Shown piece by piece: positions 9,397 to 21,898 of a stretch of DNA of 64,000 bases; positions within the stretch are counted from its first letter, which is position 1; each line of letters starts with the position of its first letter. The notes beneath the pieces were generated by a model. That model ran no database searches. It saw only the letters and a list, made by a program, of their open reading frames with translations, and was not told the origin of the DNA. The stretch comes from Minwuia sp. Its GTDB lineage: Bacteria > Pseudomonadota > Alphaproteobacteria > Minwuiales > Minwuiaceae. The position numbers and the translations under genes are program-made. The stretch is taken from NCBI GenBank assembly GCA_029213165.1, contig JARGNO010000004.1, positions 61,973-125,972 on the forward strand, read 5' to 3'.

Positions 9397-10145
9397 CAGA
9401 TCACCCCCGCTTCGTTCTTCAGCTTGTCGACCAGCTGCGCGATGCTCTCGACCTTGATGCCACCCTGACGCTTCGGCGGCTCGGTAACCTTCACGGTCTT
9501 CAGGCGCGGCGCGATATCGACGCCCATGTCAGCCGCGTCCTTCATGTTGATCGGCTTCTTCTTCGCCTTCATGATGTTCGGCAGGCTGGCGTAACGCGGT
9601 TCGTTCAGGCGCAGGTCGGTGGTGACGATCATCGGCATCTTGACCTTGACCGTCATCAGGCCGCCGTCGACTTCGCGGGTCACGTTGGCATGGTCGCCAT
9701 CGATCTTCACTTCGGAGGCGAAGGTGCCCTGGCTCCAGCCCAGCAGTGCCGAAAGCATCTGGCCGGTCTGATTGGAGTCGTCGTCGATCGCCTGCTTGCC
9801 CAGGATCACCAGATCCGGCTTTTCCTCATCGCAAACCGCCTTCAGCAGCTTGGCCACGGCCAGCGGCTGAACCTCGTCGTCGGACTTGATCAGGATTCCG
9901 CGATCAGCGCCCATCGCGAGCGCGGTGCGGATGGTTTCCTGCGCCTGCTGGACACCGATGGAGACCGCAATGACCTCGGTCGCGGTGCCGGCTTCCTTCA
10001 GCCGTACCGCTTCCTCGACCGCGATCTCGTCGAACGGGTTCATGGACATCTTGACATTGGCGAGATCGACACCGCTCTGGTCGGCTTTCACCCGTACCTT
10101 CACGTTGTAGTCGACCACGCGCTTGACAGCGACGAGTACCTTCAT
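9396..10145 (-). CDS. etfB: Electron transfer flavoprotein subunit beta
   Basis: [51 protein letters not shown]; overlaps etfA start by 1 bp. Confidence 0.97.
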   Translation of the reverse strand: MKVLVAVKRVVDYNVKVRVKADQSGVDLANVKMSMNPFDEIAVEEAVRLKEAGTATEVIAVSIGVQQAQETIRTALAMGADRGILIKSDDEVQPLAVAKLLKAVCDEEKPDLVILGKQAIDDDSNQTGQMLSALLGWSQGTFASEVKIDGDHANVTREVDGGLMTVKVKMPMIVTTDLRLNEPRYASLPNIMKAKKKPINMKDAADMGVDIAPRLKTVKVTEPPKRQGGIKVESIAQLVDKLKNEAGVI

Positions 10146-10686
10146 CTGGTCGTTTTCCCCAATCTTGTCGGAACCGGAAATGCAGCGCAGGGCATTGCGC
10201 AGCCCCACACCGTACCTGAAAATTCTGCCACCTGACACGCCCGAAAAGGGGCCCGGCGATGGTGCGGCGCACAATAGTAAGGCGGGCTGAGGGTGTCAAC
10301 GAACGGTAACATGTGCTCCCGGCAGGGCTTCCATGCCCGGAAAACCGTGGGTTCCGGGCCCGATTCGCAGGATGCTTGATTGTCGTCGGCGTTCGTGGTG
10401 CGATGCTGGTTCAAGCCGCGTACCGGTGACGGTACACATGCGGGAGCTTGCAAAGGGTCAGTGTCTCTGACATAAAGCCGCGCTCGCTCCTGACCATGGG
10501 CGAAATCCGGGGGGCCGGTCCAGTATGGGGTGTTGTGCGGGTTCCGTGCACAGGACCCTGACGGTCGATTCCCCAAAGCAAACTGGCATTCGAATGCCGC
10601 GACCGCCGTCGGGCCGACGACGGCCGTGCTCCGCACAGCACGTCTGGCCCCTTGAGCACGGCTTTTGTTGAGACGATGGAGATCGC

Positions 10687-13600
10687 ATGACGCGACAGAC
10701 TGGGACGCCTCGCGCCTACGGCCTGCCGCCCGAGCAGGGCCTCTACGATCCACGCAACGAACATGATGCGTGCGGTATCGGATTTGTTGTCGACATCAAG
10801 GGTCGAAAATCGCACGACATCGTCTCCCAGGGTCTGCAGGTCCTCGTGAACCTGACCCATCGGGGTGCCGTTGGCGCCGACCCTCTGGAAGGCGACGGTG
10901 CGGGTATCCTGGTCCAGATTCCGGACGCGTTCTTTCGTGATGTCTGTGACTTCGAATTGCCGGAGGTCGGTCACTACGGTGTCCTGAACATCTTCCTGCC
11001 GAAGGATCCCGACATTCGCGTGCTCTGCGAGAACATGCTGGAGCGTTATGCGGTAGCCGAGGGGCAGCGTGTGCTGGGCTGGCGGAACGTGCCCGTTGAT
11101 CGCACGGGCATCGGCGCAAGCGTCCTGGCTGTGGAGCCGGTGATCCGTCAGATGTTCATCGCCCGCGATCCGTCCCTGCCGGATCAGGACGCCTTCGAAC
11201 GCAAGCTGTTCGTCATCCGCAAGCAGGCCGCTATCGAGTCGCGCAAGATCAATCACCGCGAAGCCGGCATGCTCTACATCACCACCAGTTCCTCGCGGGT
11301 GATCTGCTACAAGGGCATGTTGCTGGCGGAACAGATTGGCAGCTATTTCAAGGATCTGACGGACCCGCGGTTCTCGTCGGCGCTGGCACTGGTGCATCAG
11401 CGGTTTTCCACCAATACCTTCCCGGCGTGGTCTCTGGCGCACCCGTTCCGCCTGATCTGTCACAATGGCGAGATCAACACCGCACGCGGCAACGTCAACT
11501 GGATGGCAGCACGTGGCAAGGCGCTGAAGTCGGAAGTGCTGGGTGACGACCTGACGAAGCTCTGGCCGCTGATCGCCGACGGCGTCTCGGATTCCGCCAG
11601 CTTCGACAATGCGCTGGAACTGCTGGTGGCCGGTGGTTACCCGCTCAGCCACGCCATGATGATGCTGATTCCGGAAGCCTGGGACAACAACCCGCTGATG
11701 GATCCGGCGCAGAAGGCCTTCTACGAATATCACGCCGCACTGATGGAGCCGTGGGACGGCCCAGCCGCCGTTGCCTTTACCGACGGTCGCCAGATTGGCG
11801 CAACGCTGGACCGCAATGGCCTGCGCCCGGCCCGCTACATCGTGACAGATGACGACCGGGTCATCCTGGCCTCCGAGGCCGGAACACTGCCGGTTCCGGA
11901 AGAGCGCATCCGCCAGAAGTGGCGGCTGCAGCCCGGCAAGATGCTGCTGATCGATACGGAGAAGGGCGAGATCGTCTCCGATGAGGCGCTGAAGGCCGAG
12001 ATCGCGGCCAGCAAGCCCTATGGCAAGTGGGTCGCCGACAGCCAGCTGAAGATCAGCGACCTGCCGCAGGCCATGCCGCCGATGAAGCCGAACCGGACCA
12101 CCATGCTGGATATGCAGCAGGTCTTCGGCTACACGCAGGAAGACCTGAAGTTCCTGATGGAACCGATGGCGGAGACCGGGGCCGAGGCCATCGGTTCCAT
12201 GGGCAATGACACGCCTATTCCGGCGCTGTCGTCGAAGGGCAAGCCGCTCTACAACTACTTCAAGCAGCTCTTCGCACAGGTGACCAACCCGCCGATCGAC
12301 CCGATCCGCGAAGAACTGGTGATGTCGCTCACCAGCTTCATCGGACCGCGCCCGAACCTGCTGGGACTTGGCGGCGGCGCGCATCTGAAGCTGGAGGTCT
12401 CGCAGCCGATCCTGACCAATGAGGATCTGGAGCGTATCCGCCATATCGAGGATGTGCCGACGAACGATTTCCACGCCCAGACGCTGGACATCACCTTCCC
12501 CAGGCAGGAAGGCCCCGAAGGCATGGCGCGCCGGCTCAGCGCCTTGCAGCGGGAGGCGCAGGATTGCGTCGAACGGGGTGAGAACATCATCATCCTGTCC
12601 GACCGCGCCGTGGACATGGACCGTGTGCCGGTCCCGGCGGCGCTGGCGACTTCGGCGGTGCATCATCATCTCGTGCGGAACGGTCTTCGTACCTCGGTCG
12701 GACTGGTCATCGAGACGGGTGAAGCACGTGAAGTGCATCATTTCTGCGTGCTGGCCGGGTATGGGGCGGAGGCCATCAATCCCTGGCTCGCCTTCGAGAC
12801 CCTGACGGACATGCATCCGGGCATCGCCCCGGATGAGGAGAAGCGCCTGCACAAGAACTACATCAAGGCAGTGGGCAAGGGCATCCTGAAGGTCATGTCC
12901 AAGATGGGCATTTCCACCTACCAGTCCTATTGCGGCGCGCAGATCTTCGATGCGGTCGGTCTGTCGAGCAGCTTCGTGGCGACATATTTCCCCGGCACCC
13001 ATACCCGCATCGAAGGTGTCGGCCTGGATGTGCTGTCGGCGGAGACGGTGGAACGTCACCGGCTGGCCTACGAGGACGTGCCGATCTATCGCAATTCACT
13101 GGACGTGGGCGGTGATTACGCGTTCCGCATCCGTGGTGACGCGCATGTCTGGACGCCGGAGACGGTTGGCCTGTTGCAGCACGCCGTGCGCGGCGATGCC
13201 CAGGACAAGTACCGGGAATATGCGCGCATCGTGAACGACCAGAGCAAGCAGTTGCTGACGCCGCGCGGCCTGTTCGATATCCGTCTCTCAGACAGCCCCG
13301 TGCCGCTGGAGGAGGTTGAATCAGCCGCCGACATCGTGAAGCGGTTCTCCACGGGTGCGATGTCGTTCGGCTCCATCAGCCGTGAAGCCCATACGACGCT
13401 GGCCATTGCCATGAACCGCATCGGCGGCAAGTCGAACACGGGCGAAGGCGGCGAGGAGCCGGAACGGTTCATCAGGCTGGAGAATGGCGACTCCGAACGT
13501 TCGGCAATCAAGCAGATCGCTTCCGGCCGGTTCGGTGTGACCGCAGAGTATCTCGTCAATTCAGACATGATGCAGATCAAGATGGCCCAGGGCGCGAAGC

Positions 13601-15300
13601 CCGGTGAGGGTGGTCAGTTGCCGGGGCACAAGGTCGACAAGGTCATCGCGCGGGTGCGTCATTCGACGCCGGGCGTGGGACTGATCTCCCCGCCGCCGCA
13701 TCATGATATCTATTCCATCGAGGACCTGGCGCAGCTGATCTATGACCTGAAGAACGTCAATCCGACGGGCGACGTATCGGTCAAGCTGGTGTCGGAGGTC
13801 GGTGTCGGCGTGGTGGCGGCCGGCGTCTCCAAGGCGAAGGCCGACCATGTGACGATCTCCGGCTATGAAGGGGGTACGGGGGCAAGTCCGCTGACCTCCA
13901 TCAAGCATGCCGGCAGCCCGTGGGAGATCGGCCTGGCCGAGACCCAGCAGGCGCTGGTGCTGAACCGGTTGCGCGGCCGGATCGCCGTGCAGGTCGATGG
14001 TGGCCTGCGCACCGGTCGCGACGTGATTGTCGGGGCCCTGCTCGGCGCTGACGAGTTCGGCTTCGCGACCGCGCCGCTCATCGCGGCAGGCTGCATCATG
14101 ATGCGCAAGTGTCATCTGAACACCTGCCCCGTCGGTGTGGCGACCCAGGACCCGGAACTGCGCAAGAAGTTCCAGGGAACGCCGGAGCATGTGATCAACT
14201 ACTTCTTCTTCGTCGCGGAGGAAGTGCGGGAACTGATGGCCGCGATGGGCGCACGCACCATTGACGAGCTGATCGGGCGCACCGACCTGCTGGACAAGAA
14301 GCAGGCGATCGAACACTGGAAGGCGCGCGGTCTCGACTTTTCCCGTCTGTTCCACCGTCCGCAGGTCGGCCCGGAGGTTGCCGTGCGCAATACCGAGCGG
14401 CAGGAGCACGACATTTACAAGATCCTGGATCGTGAGCTGATCACCCAGGCCGCGCCGGCAATCGAGTCCGGCACGCCGGTCCAGATCGAGATGCCGATCC
14501 GCAACATGAACCGGACGACAGGCGCAATGCTTTCCGGTGAGGTCGCGAAGCGCTACGGCCACGCCGGGCTGCCGGAGGATTCGATCTCCGTGAAGTTCAA
14601 GGGCACGGCCGGACAGAGCTTCGGGGCGTTCCTGGCACGCGGTGTCAGTTTCGAACTGTGCGGCGACGGCAATGACTATGTCGGCAAGGGTCTGTCGGGC
14701 GGGCGCATCGCGATCTATCCGGACCCGGCCAGCCAGATCGTGCCGGAGCAGAGCATCATCATCGGCAATACCGTGATGTATGGCGCGATTGCCGGTGAAT
14801 GCTATTTCCGCGGCGTGGGCGGGGAGCGCTTCTGCGTGCGCAACTCGGGCGCGACCGCGGTTGTCGAAGGCGTTGGCGATCATGGCTGCGAATACATGAC
14901 CGGCGGCATCGTGCTGGTGATCGGCCCGACGGGCCGCAACTTCGCGGCCGGGATGTCGGGAGGCATTGCCTACGTCCTGGATGAGCGCGGCGACTTCAGC
15001 CGACGCTGCAATGCGGAGATGGTGGATCTCGGCCCGGTCGACCCTGCTGATGTGGCACCTGACGGTCACGATCTGTCGGATCACCTGCGCCATGACGCCA
15101 GCCGCATCCGCATGCTGCTGGAACGCCACGTGCACTACACAAACAGCGCCCGTGCGAAATCCCTGCTGGACGATCTCGACGGCACATTGTCGAAGATCGT
15201 CAAGGTCACGCCGCGCGACTATGCGCGTGCCCTGAACGAGATGCGGGCGGAGGAAGCCGCAGGCGCCGAGGCGCAGGCGCTGCCGGGAGGAGACGACTGA
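10687..15300 (+). CDS. gltB: Glutamate synthase large subunit
   Basis: 1537 aa; '[23 protein letters not shown]' (N-terminal nucleophile Cys), FMN-binding and GXGXG domains. Confidence 0.98.
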   Translation: MTRQTGTPRAYGLPPEQGLYDPRNEHDACGIGFVVDIKGRKSHDIVSQGLQVLVNLTHRGAVGADPLEGDGAGILVQIPDAFFRDVCDFELPEVGHYGVLNIFLPKDPDIRVLCENMLERYAVAEGQRVLGWRNVPVDRTGIGASVLAVEPVIRQMFIARDPSLPDQDAFERKLFVIRKQAAIESRKINHREAGMLYITTSSSRVICYKGMLLAEQIGSYFKDLTDPRFSSALALVHQRFSTNTFPAWSLAHPFRLICHNGEINTARGNVNWMAARGKALKSEVLGDDLTKLWPLIADGVSDSASFDNALELLVAGGYPLSHAMMMLIPEAWDNNPLMDPAQKAFYEYHAALMEPWDGPAAVAFTDGRQIGATLDRNGLRPARYIVTDDDRVILASEAGTLPVPEERIRQKWRLQPGKMLLIDTEKGEIVSDEALKAEIAASKPYGKWVADSQLKISDLPQAMPPMKPNRTTMLDMQQVFGYTQEDLKFLMEPMAETGAEAIGSMGNDTPIPALSSKGKPLYNYFKQLFAQVTNPPIDPIREELVMSLTSFIGPRPNLLGLGGGAHLKLEVSQPILTNEDLERIRHIEDVPTNDFHAQTLDITFPRQEGPEGMARRLSALQREAQDCVERGENIIILSDRAVDMDRVPVPAALATSAVHHHLVRNGLRTSVGLVIETGEAREVHHFCVLAGYGAEAINPWLAFETLTDMHPGIAPDEEKRLHKNYIKAVGKGILKVMSKMGISTYQSYCGAQIFDAVGLSSSFVATYFPGTHTRIEGVGLDVLSAETVERHRLAYEDVPIYRNSLDVGGDYAFRIRGDAHVWTPETVGLLQHAVRGDAQDKYREYARIVNDQSKQLLTPRGLFDIRLSDSPVPLEEVESAADIVKRFSTGAMSFGSISREAHTTLAIAMNRIGGKSNTGEGGEEPERFIRLENGDSERSAIKQIASGRFGVTAEYLVNSDMMQIKMAQGAKPGEGGQLPGHKVDKVIARVRHSTPGVGLISPPPHHDIYSIEDLAQLIYDLKNVNPTGDVSVKLVSEVGVGVVAAGVSKAKADHVTISGYEGGTGASPLTSIKHAGSPWEIGLAETQQALVLNRLRGRIAVQVDGGLRTGRDVIVGALLGADEFGFATAPLIAAGCIMMRKCHLNTCPVGVATQDPELRKKFQGTPEHVINYFFFVAEEVRELMAAMGARTIDELIGRTDLLDKKQAIEHWKARGLDFSRLFHRPQVGPEVAVRNTERQEHDIYKILDRELITQAAPAIESGTPVQIEMPIRNMNRTTGAMLSGEVAKRYGHAGLPEDSISVKFKGTAGQSFGAFLARGVSFELCGDGNDYVGKGLSGGRIAIYPDPASQIVPEQSIIIGNTVMYGAIAGECYFRGVGGERFCVRNSGATAVVEGVGDHGCEYMTGGIVLVIGPTGRNFAAGMSGGIAYVLDERGDFSRRCNAEMVDLGPVDPADVAPDGHDLSDHLRHDASRIRMLLERHVHYTNSARAKSLLDDLDGTLSKIVKVTPRDYARALNEMRAEEAAGAEAQALPGGDD

Positions 15301-16727
15301 TGGGCAAGGTCACGGGTTTCCTGGAGATCGCACGCAAGGACCGCCATTACCGCCCGGCGGAGGAGCGGGTGAAGCACTTCCGCGAGTTCGTGGTGCCGCT
15401 TCCCGAGGACGAACTGAAGTCGCAGGGCGCGCGCTGCATGGACTGCGGCATTCCCTATTGTCATCAGGGCTGCCCGGTGAACAACATCATCCCGGACTGG
15501 AACGATCTGGTCTACAGCGGGAAATGGCGGGAGGCGTCGGAGGTCCTGCACTCCACGAACAATTTCCCGGAGTTCACCGGTCGTGTCTGCCCCGCCCCCT
15601 GCGAGGCGGCTTGTACCCTGAACATCGATGACAGCTCGGTCACCATCAAGACCATCGAATGCGCGATTGTTGACCGTGCCTTCAGTGAAGGCTGGATCGA
15701 GCCGCAGATCCCGAAGCACCGTACAGGCAAGACGGTTGCCGTCGTCGGCTCCGGCCCTGCGGGTCTTGCCGCGGCGCAGCAACTGGCCCGCGCCGGGCAC
15801 CGTGTGCATGTGTTCGAGAAGAACGCGAAGATGGGCGGTCTGCTGCGCTATGGCATTCCCGACTTCAAGATGGAGAAGCACCTGATCGACCGTCGCCTGT
15901 CCCAGATGCAGACCGAGGGTGTGATGTTCGTCGGCGGTATCCATGTCGGCATCGACAAGTCCGTGGATGACCTGCTGGCCGAATATGACGCGGTGGTCCT
16001 GGCCGGTGGCGCCGAGGCGCCGCGTGACCTGCCGGTGCCGGGACGTGATCTGGACGGCGTCATGTATGCGATGGATTTCCTGCCGCAACAGAACCGCCGG
16101 GTCAGCAATGAACCGCTGGGCGATATCGAGGAAGTCACGGCAGAGGGCAAGCATGTCGTCGTCATCGGTGGCGGCGATACCGGCTCCGACTGCATCGGCA
16201 CCAGCTTCCGCCAGGGCGCGCTCTCCGTCACGCAGCTCGAGATCATGCCTGCGCCGCCGGAACGCGAGAACAAGGCCCTGACCTGGCCGGACTGGCCGCT
16301 GAAGATGCGCACGTCGTCCAGCCAGGCCGAAGGTGCGGAACGGGACTTTTCCGTTGTCACCACGGCCGTCCGGGGCGAGAACGGCAAGGTCGTTGCCATC
16401 GAGTGTGCGCGCTGCGAGGGGCCGGAGAAGGGCTTCGCCAGGATCGAGGGATCGGAGTTCGAGCTGAAGGCCGACCTGGTCCTGCTGGCCATGGGCTTCG
16501 TCAGCCCGGTGCATGAAGGAATGATCGACGATCTGGCGGTGGAGAAGGACCAGCGCGGCAACGTGCTGGCGAACATGGAGGACTATCAGACTTCCTGCGC
16601 CAACGTCTTTGCCTGCGGCGACATGCGCCGCGGTCAGAGCCTGGTCGTCTGGGCCATCCGCGAAGGTCGCCAGTGCGCCCGGTCCGTCGACGAGTTCCTT
16701 ATGGGCTCGACCCTGCTGCCGCGCTGA
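15300..16727 (+). CDS. gltD: Glutamate synthase small subunit
   Basis: '[27 protein letters not shown]' cysteine motif; '[22 protein letters not shown]'; overlaps gltB stop by 1 bp. Confidence 0.98.
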   Translation: MGKVTGFLEIARKDRHYRPAEERVKHFREFVVPLPEDELKSQGARCMDCGIPYCHQGCPVNNIIPDWNDLVYSGKWREASEVLHSTNNFPEFTGRVCPAPCEAACTLNIDDSSVTIKTIECAIVDRAFSEGWIEPQIPKHRTGKTVAVVGSGPAGLAAAQQLARAGHRVHVFEKNAKMGGLLRYGIPDFKMEKHLIDRRLSQMQTEGVMFVGGIHVGIDKSVDDLLAEYDAVVLAGGAEAPRDLPVPGRDLDGVMYAMDFLPQQNRRVSNEPLGDIEEVTAEGKHVVVIGGGDTGSDCIGTSFRQGALSVTQLEIMPAPPERENKALTWPDWPLKMRTSSSQAEGAERDFSVVTTAVRGENGKVVAIECARCEGPEKGFARIEGSEFELKADLVLLAMGFVSPVHEGMIDDLAVEKDQRGNVLANMEDYQTSCANVFACGDMRRGQSLVVWAIREGRQCARSVDEFLMGSTLLPR

Positions 16728-16954
16728 CTGTCGGTCCGCTCGGCCAGGGACCCCTCTGATTGGGCAGCGGACCGGTGCCGCCATCGAACTGTGTAGCGGT
16801 CCAGGTTCTGGAGCCCACTGCTTGATGGCCTGTCGTTCTGCAATCAGATACGGGCGAGACCATGAGTCAATTGCTTCACGGAAGTGCCAAGACCGCGCAC
16901 GCCGTCCGGGCAGTGAACGCGCGAATGGCTTTCAGGATGACACAGTACGGGCAA

Positions 16955-17692
16955 CTACTGCGCGGTCCAGCCACCAGCGATCATGATGGTCGTCCCGGTG
17001 ATCAGTGCTGCGGCGGGAGACGCCAGAAAGACCACCGCTCCCACGACATCCTCGATCTTGCCGAACCGTCCCATCGGAATGCGTGACAGGAGGTCGGGTC
17101 CATAGACCGGGTCTTTCAGCCGTTCCTGCGTCATTGGCGTCTCGATTGCGGTCGGTCCGATGGCACAGGCACGCACACCTTTCGGTGCCAGCTCAAGCGC
17201 GATGGACTTGGTGAAGCCCTCGACGAAATGCTTGGTGGCGGCATAGACCGAATTGGTCGCCCGACCGACCTTGCCATAGGTGGATGACAGGTTGATCATC
17301 ACACCACTGCCCTGCGCCTCCATGATCCGCGCGGCCCCCTTCGCGACCAGAACCATGCCCCGGCAGTTGACTGACAGCATGCGGTCCAGGTTTTCCACCG
17401 GTATCTCGCTGACCCGATGAACAGTGCTTATGCCCGCGTTGTTGACCAGCACATCCAGGCGGTCCAGCCCGGCGAAGAGGGCTTCGATCGCTTCCGGATC
17501 GGAGACGTCGCATGTCCGAGCCTGTGCCTTTGCGCCGAGGTCCGTGATCTCACGAACCAGCTCATCCAGCTCCGACCGGGTACGCGATACGCAGATCACT
17601 TCCGCGCCCGCCTCGGCCAGCGCCATGGCGCAACCGCGCCCGATGCCGCGACCGGCGCCCGTGACGAGCGCAGTCATGCCGTCGAGTCTCAT
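16955..17692 (-). CDS. SDR family oxidoreductase
   Basis: MRLDGMTALVTGAGRGIGRGCAMALAEAGAEVI, NNAG, YAATK. Confidence 0.92.
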   Translation of the reverse strand: MRLDGMTALVTGAGRGIGRGCAMALAEAGAEVICVSRTRSELDELVREITDLGAKAQARTCDVSDPEAIEALFAGLDRLDVLVNNAGISTVHRVSEIPVENLDRMLSVNCRGMVLVAKGAARIMEAQGSGVMINLSSTYGKVGRATNSVYAATKHFVEGFTKSIALELAPKGVRACAIGPTAIETPMTQERLKDPVYGPDLLSRIPMGRFGKIEDVVGAVVFLASPAAALITGTTIMIAGGWTAQ

Positions 17693-17755
17693 GCTGGGCA
17701 GAATGCCCTTGTTCCCTGTCATGACGGTCCCCTTTCCCGGCTGCTCGCCTTCTCC

Positions 17756-18544
17756 TCAGACAGCATACCCGCCATCGAAGAGGAGACTGTGGCCCGTTAT
17801 GAAACTGCCGACGGAGGAGGAGAGATAGACAGCCGCATTGCCGACTTCCTCGGCCGATGCAAAGCGGCGCAGGGCCGTGTTGTTCTTCATCGCCTCGACG
17901 AATGAAGTGGAGAGCTGATCACGGATGCGGTCAAACAGACCTGCGTCGATGACGCCAAGCTGGATCGAATTGGCGCGAACGCCATAGCGGCCTTCCTCCC
18001 TGGCGATGCCCCGCACCAGCGCCTCGATACCCGCCTTGGGCGCGGTGGAGAGAATGTCACGCTGCGGATGACGGGGAACGCCGGCGGACGTGAGCGCCAC
18101 ATAGGAACCGCCCTGCTTGCGCAGGTACGGCAGGCTGGCACGGACCACGCGATAGAAGCCGTTCAGGTCGCCATCGATCGTGCGTTCCCATTCATCCGGG
18201 TCGATATCGCCGACATAGGTCATGGTGATATCGGCACCGACGGCAAAGACAACGGTATGGATCGCGCCGAAACGCCTGGCCACATCGTCGAAATACTGCT
18301 GGACGGCTTCGCGATCGGACAGGTCCAGCGGTGCGGCATGACCTGTCTGCCCGGCAGCCTCGATCGCGGCCACGGCGTCGTCTGCCTTGGCCTTGTTGCT
18401 GCGGTAGGTCAGTGCGACGTCAGTCCCATGCGCGGCAAGTCGTTCACAGCAGCCCCGGCCGATACCGCCGGAACCGCCGACGACCACGGCAACTCCTTCC
18501 GGATAATGCGACGTGCCGCCAGTTTTGATGACTTCCTCGGTCAT
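17756..18544 (-). CDS. SDR family oxidoreductase
   Basis: MTEEVIKTGGTSHYPEGVAVVVGGSGGIGRGCCERLAAHG...; C-terminal 'VGSFITGHSLLFDGGYAV'; active-site Tyr appears non-standard (STAPKAG context). Confidence 0.85.
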   Translation of the reverse strand: MTEEVIKTGGTSHYPEGVAVVVGGSGGIGRGCCERLAAHGTDVALTYRSNKAKADDAVAAIEAAGQTGHAAPLDLSDREAVQQYFDDVARRFGAIHTVVFAVGADITMTYVGDIDPDEWERTIDGDLNGFYRVVRASLPYLRKQGGSYVALTSAGVPRHPQRDILSTAPKAGIEALVRGIAREEGRYGVRANSIQLGVIDAGLFDRIRDQLSTSFVEAMKNNTALRRFASAEEVGNAAVYLSSSVGSFITGHSLLFDGGYAV

Positions 18545-18615
18545 TTTCTGCTTCTCCCCTTTGATTTCATCGCGCGCGACCCTCCCCGGCCTGTGCGACC
18601 TGCATGTGCAATGAA

Positions 18616-19956
18616 CTACATATGGCTTGGCAGCCAGGTCGCCAGGCCCGGCAGGACCAGTACCAGTCCCAGCGCGAGAATCATGATCGCGACATATGGC
18701 AGGCAAGCCATCCAGATGTCGCGAACACCCGCACGCTCCAGCACCTCGCACCCTGGCGATCCCTTGATCTGTTCTAGGATGCCCTTCAGATAGAATAGGT
18801 TCATGCCGAAGGGCGGGGTGACGTAGCCGATGGCCACGGAGATCATCAGCATGACCCCGAACCAGACCGGGTCTATACCCATCGACTTGATCACCGGCAT
18901 CATGATCGGAGTCACGATGAAGATGATCGCGGCACCATCAATGAACATGCCGAGCAGGATCGCCAGGCCCAGGAAGATCAGCAGCGTGCCGTAGATGCCG
19001 AGATCGATCCCGACCATCAGGTCGGCGATCATCCGGGCCGAGCCGGAGAACTGCAGCAGGCGGGAGAACAGCGCACCACCAACCACCAGGGTCAGCACCA
19101 TGACCGAGACCTGACCCGCATCGGCGAGCATCTCGCGCAGGGTACGGAAACTCAGCCGCCGCATGCCGATCGCGATCACCAGCGTGCCGAGCGCACCGAT
19201 ACCTGCGGCCTCCGATGGCGTGGCGACACCCCTCCAGATGCTGCCCAGTACGACAGCGATCAGCAATGCAGGCAGGGCAATGCGGCTGGTGGCGACCAGC
19301 TTCTCGCGCATTGAGGGCCGGTCCTCCTTGGCGATGACAGGTGCGAGTGACCTGTCCATGGTGCATCTGACAAGGATGTAGAGGCAGAACAGCACGGCGA
19401 TCAGCACACCGGGAACAGCCGCCCCGAAGAACAGGTGGCCGACCGGGATTCCGGCGAAGCCACCCAGCAGCACACCGATGACAGTGGGCGGAATCAGCAC
19501 TCCCAGCGCCCCACCCGGCGGCAGCCCGCCGATTGCGAGACGGATGTTGTAGCCTCGTCGGATCATCTCCGGGATGGCCAGCACGCCCAGCACCAGCACG
19601 GCAGTGCCACCTATGCCTGTCATGGCGGCAATCAGGGCTGCGGCGGCAACGGTGCCGATGGCGAGCCCGCCCGGCACACCGGCGGTCCAGTGGTGGATCG
19701 CCTCATAGATCAGATTGCCGATACCGACACGATACAGTGCAATCGCCATGAAGATGAACAGGGGCGCAGCAATGAAGATGTCTGTCGTCGCTGTGTCGAA
19801 GATCGTCGACGGAACCATCCCAAGCGCACGCTCGCCATGCAGGAACAGGATCCAGATCAGCGATACACCCATAAGCGAAAGCGCCACCGGAAAGCCTGTC
19901 GCCAGAAAGAGAATCAGGTTGGCAAAGATCAGGATAGTGATGAGTTCTGCGCTCAT
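18616..19956 (-). CDS. TRAP transporter large permease (DctM-like)
   Basis: MSAELITILIFANLILFLATGFPVALSLMGVSLIW...; 'PPGGALGVLIPPTVIGVLLGG', 'DGAAIIFIVTPIMMPVIKSMGIDPVWFGVMLMISVAIGYVTPPFGMNLFYLKGI'. Confidence 0.95.
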   Translation of the reverse strand: MSAELITILIFANLILFLATGFPVALSLMGVSLIWILFLHGERALGMVPSTIFDTATTDIFIAAPLFIFMAIALYRVGIGNLIYEAIHHWTAGVPGGLAIGTVAAAALIAAMTGIGGTAVLVLGVLAIPEMIRRGYNIRLAIGGLPPGGALGVLIPPTVIGVLLGGFAGIPVGHLFFGAAVPGVLIAVLFCLYILVRCTMDRSLAPVIAKEDRPSMREKLVATSRIALPALLIAVVLGSIWRGVATPSEAAGIGALGTLVIAIGMRRLSFRTLREMLADAGQVSVMVLTLVVGGALFSRLLQFSGSARMIADLMVGIDLGIYGTLLIFLGLAILLGMFIDGAAIIFIVTPIMMPVIKSMGIDPVWFGVMLMISVAIGYVTPPFGMNLFYLKGILEQIKGSPGCEVLERAGVRDIWMACLPYVAIMILALGLVLVLPGLATWLPSHM

Positions 19957-20504
19957 TGCCCGGCCTCGGATCGGTTCTCGGCACCACCGAACGCGATTTT
20001 CAGATCGCGGATCAGTTTGGTAATGCCGGTCAGCAGCAGGACGGCACCGCCCAGCGGGATGGCGAACTTGATGGGCCAGAGCGGCGGCGCAAAGATTGTC
20101 GGTGCAGTCTGGTTCCGGTCGAACGCCTGTTGGAAGTACTCCCACCCTGTCCAGACCACGATGATCGTGATGAGGAAGAATACAGGCGCGTAAAGCACGT
20201 CAAGGATGGCGCGGCCGCGTGGTGACAGCACACCGGTCAGGATATCCACGCGCACATGAGCATCGCGACGATAACACTCTGCCACGCCGAACATGAGCAG
20301 CAGCAGCATGAGCTGGACAATCACAACCCAGGCCCAGATCGTCGGCCGGGTGAGCGCGAAGCGCGCAATCACCACGACTCCGACGATCAGTGTCATCGCA
20401 AGCAAGGTCCAGCTAGAGACCACCGACATCCAGCCGCTGATCCGGTCGATCGACTTCAGTCGATCCATCAGACGATTCTCCCAGAATTCGGAAAACAGAG
20501 ACAC
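19953..20504 (-). CDS. TRAP transporter small permease (DctQ-like)
   Basis: Four hydrophobic helices; 'HVRVDILTGVLSPRGRAILD'; overlaps DctM start. Confidence 0.9.
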   Translation of the reverse strand: MSLFSEFWENRLMDRLKSIDRISGWMSVVSSWTLLAMTLIVGVVVIARFALTRPTIWAWVVIVQLMLLLLMFGVAECYRRDAHVRVDILTGVLSPRGRAILDVLYAPVFFLITIIVVWTGWEYFQQAFDRNQTAPTIFAPPLWPIKFAIPLGGAVLLLTGITKLIRDLKIAFGGAENRSEAGQ

Positions 20505-20537
20505 CGGCCCTGTACGGGACCGGTGATCGCGACATTC

Positions 20538-20564
20538 CGGCGGCGGTCACGCGGACCGCCGCCG
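20538..20564. terminator. Hairpin between dctP-like and dctQ-like genes (perfect 11-bp stem), possible attenuator or mRNA stability element
   Basis: CGGCGGCGGTC-acgcg-GACCGCCGCCG; weaker second hairpin about 20502..20525. Confidence 0.55.
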
Positions 20565-20576
20565 ATATCGTCGGCG

Positions 20577-21614
20577 CTATTCGATCTGGCCGAATTCGCG
20601 CTGCTGCTCCTTGACGATTCCCACCGCCTTGGCGGCAAGTTCGGAACGCTCGCCGATCTTGTCCCAGAGCCCGACGGCAATCGCATTCAGCCGGGCATTG
20701 TCCGCCGGGGACAGTTCCAGCAGCTTGACGCCATCTTTCACCAGAACGCCGATGTTCCTCGCCTCGACGATCCGGTACTGCATCGCGCCGGCAAGATTTC
20801 CATAGTCAACCGCGAGGTTGATGACATCCTGCAGATGCGGCGGCAGGCTCTCCCATGTGTCGCGGTTGATCAGCCAGTGACCGGCACCCGCGTTCAGGTT
20901 CGGCTCGGCAATGGTTGTCTTCAGGAATTCCTGAAGTCCCTGCGCGACGACAGCTTCCGCACCGTAGATCAGGCCGTCGATGGTGCCGAGTTGCAGGGCG
21001 GTATAGAGTTCGCCGCCAGGAATGACGACAGCCGAGGCTCCGAGTTCCCTTGCGACTTCACCATAGACACCGAGTGCGCGCAGCTTCTTGCCCTTCAGGT
21101 CGTCGAGGCTGCTGATTTCGTCGCGCGTTGCGATGACGTACTCCAGCCCGATGATCGACGGGAAGTGCTTGACGTTGAAGCGACTCTCATACGCTTCCGC
21201 GATGACTTCCTTCAGGCCGCGGTTGTAGTAGGCGTCATAGGCTTCGTAGGTCTCGCCCCAGGCCAATGGCAGGCCGATCTCGACGTCCGCCTCCGGTATG
21301 TCGCCTACATAGAAGGCACCCCAGCTGTGACTGATATCGATGATGCCCTGGTCAGCCGCGTCGACCATGCCGCTCACTGAGGTGAGTGCGCCGGAATCGT
21401 AGTTCTCGAACTTGATGCAGCCGTCCGACCACGCCTCGACACGCTCCCTGAAACCTGCGCCGGTCTTGTTGTAGAGTGCCAGCGTCGGCGGATAGGCATT
21501 GTGATATCTCAGCGTGAAGACCTTGTCGCATTCCGCCTGAGCGTAAGACGCGCTGGCCGCCATGATCGCAGCCGCGACGCCGAAAGGCACAAGCCTCTTG
21601 AACATCGAGTTCAT
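20577..21614 (-). CDS. TRAP transporter substrate-binding protein (DctP-like)
   Basis: MNSMFKRLVPFGVAAAIMAASASYAQA signal peptide; 'SSLDDLKGKKLRALGVYGEVARELGASAVVIPGGELYTALQLGTIDGLIYGAEAVVA'. Confidence 0.93.
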   Translation of the reverse strand: MNSMFKRLVPFGVAAAIMAASASYAQAECDKVFTLRYHNAYPPTLALYNKTGAGFRERVEAWSDGCIKFENYDSGALTSVSGMVDAADQGIIDISHSWGAFYVGDIPEADVEIGLPLAWGETYEAYDAYYNRGLKEVIAEAYESRFNVKHFPSIIGLEYVIATRDEISSLDDLKGKKLRALGVYGEVARELGASAVVIPGGELYTALQLGTIDGLIYGAEAVVAQGLQEFLKTTIAEPNLNAGAGHWLINRDTWESLPPHLQDVINLAVDYGNLAGAMQYRIVEARNIGVLVKDGVKLLELSPADNARLNAIAVGLWDKIGERSELAAKAVGIVKEQQREFGQIE

Positions 21615-21898
21615 TTCAATCCTCCCCTTAATGGGCATCATCGCCCGTCGTGCATCCCGCCAGACCTGTTCCGCGAACGGAACGCGCCTGGCAGCATGCT
21701 GATCGATCTGGATCCTTCAGGTATTCCGTCTCCTCCACAAAACGGACACCGATCCAACTCATTACCTTACCATGCGTAAACCACGATCATAATCGCGCGT
21801 TTGACATACGTGCATCCCATCGGGTGATGATCGGCAGTCCCTTGCCGATCGCGAAGACCAATGCGACCACCGCGGCAGATTGCGAGGCTCTGCCCGCT

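Noticed and set aside
10146-10686. 540-bp gap before gltB as a possible riboswitch or ncRNA
   Set aside because: Only short GC-rich stems seen; no recognisable riboswitch consensus. Would need Rfam/Infernal to decide.
10411-13059. 882-aa minus-strand ORF antisense to gltB
   Set aside because: High-GC antisense shadow of a strongly supported gltB; composition (His/Arg/Gln-rich, no domain) is typical of spurious ORFs.
13561-15135. 524-aa minus-strand ORF antisense to gltB
   Set aside because: Same reason; no recognisable domain and full overlap with conserved gltB.
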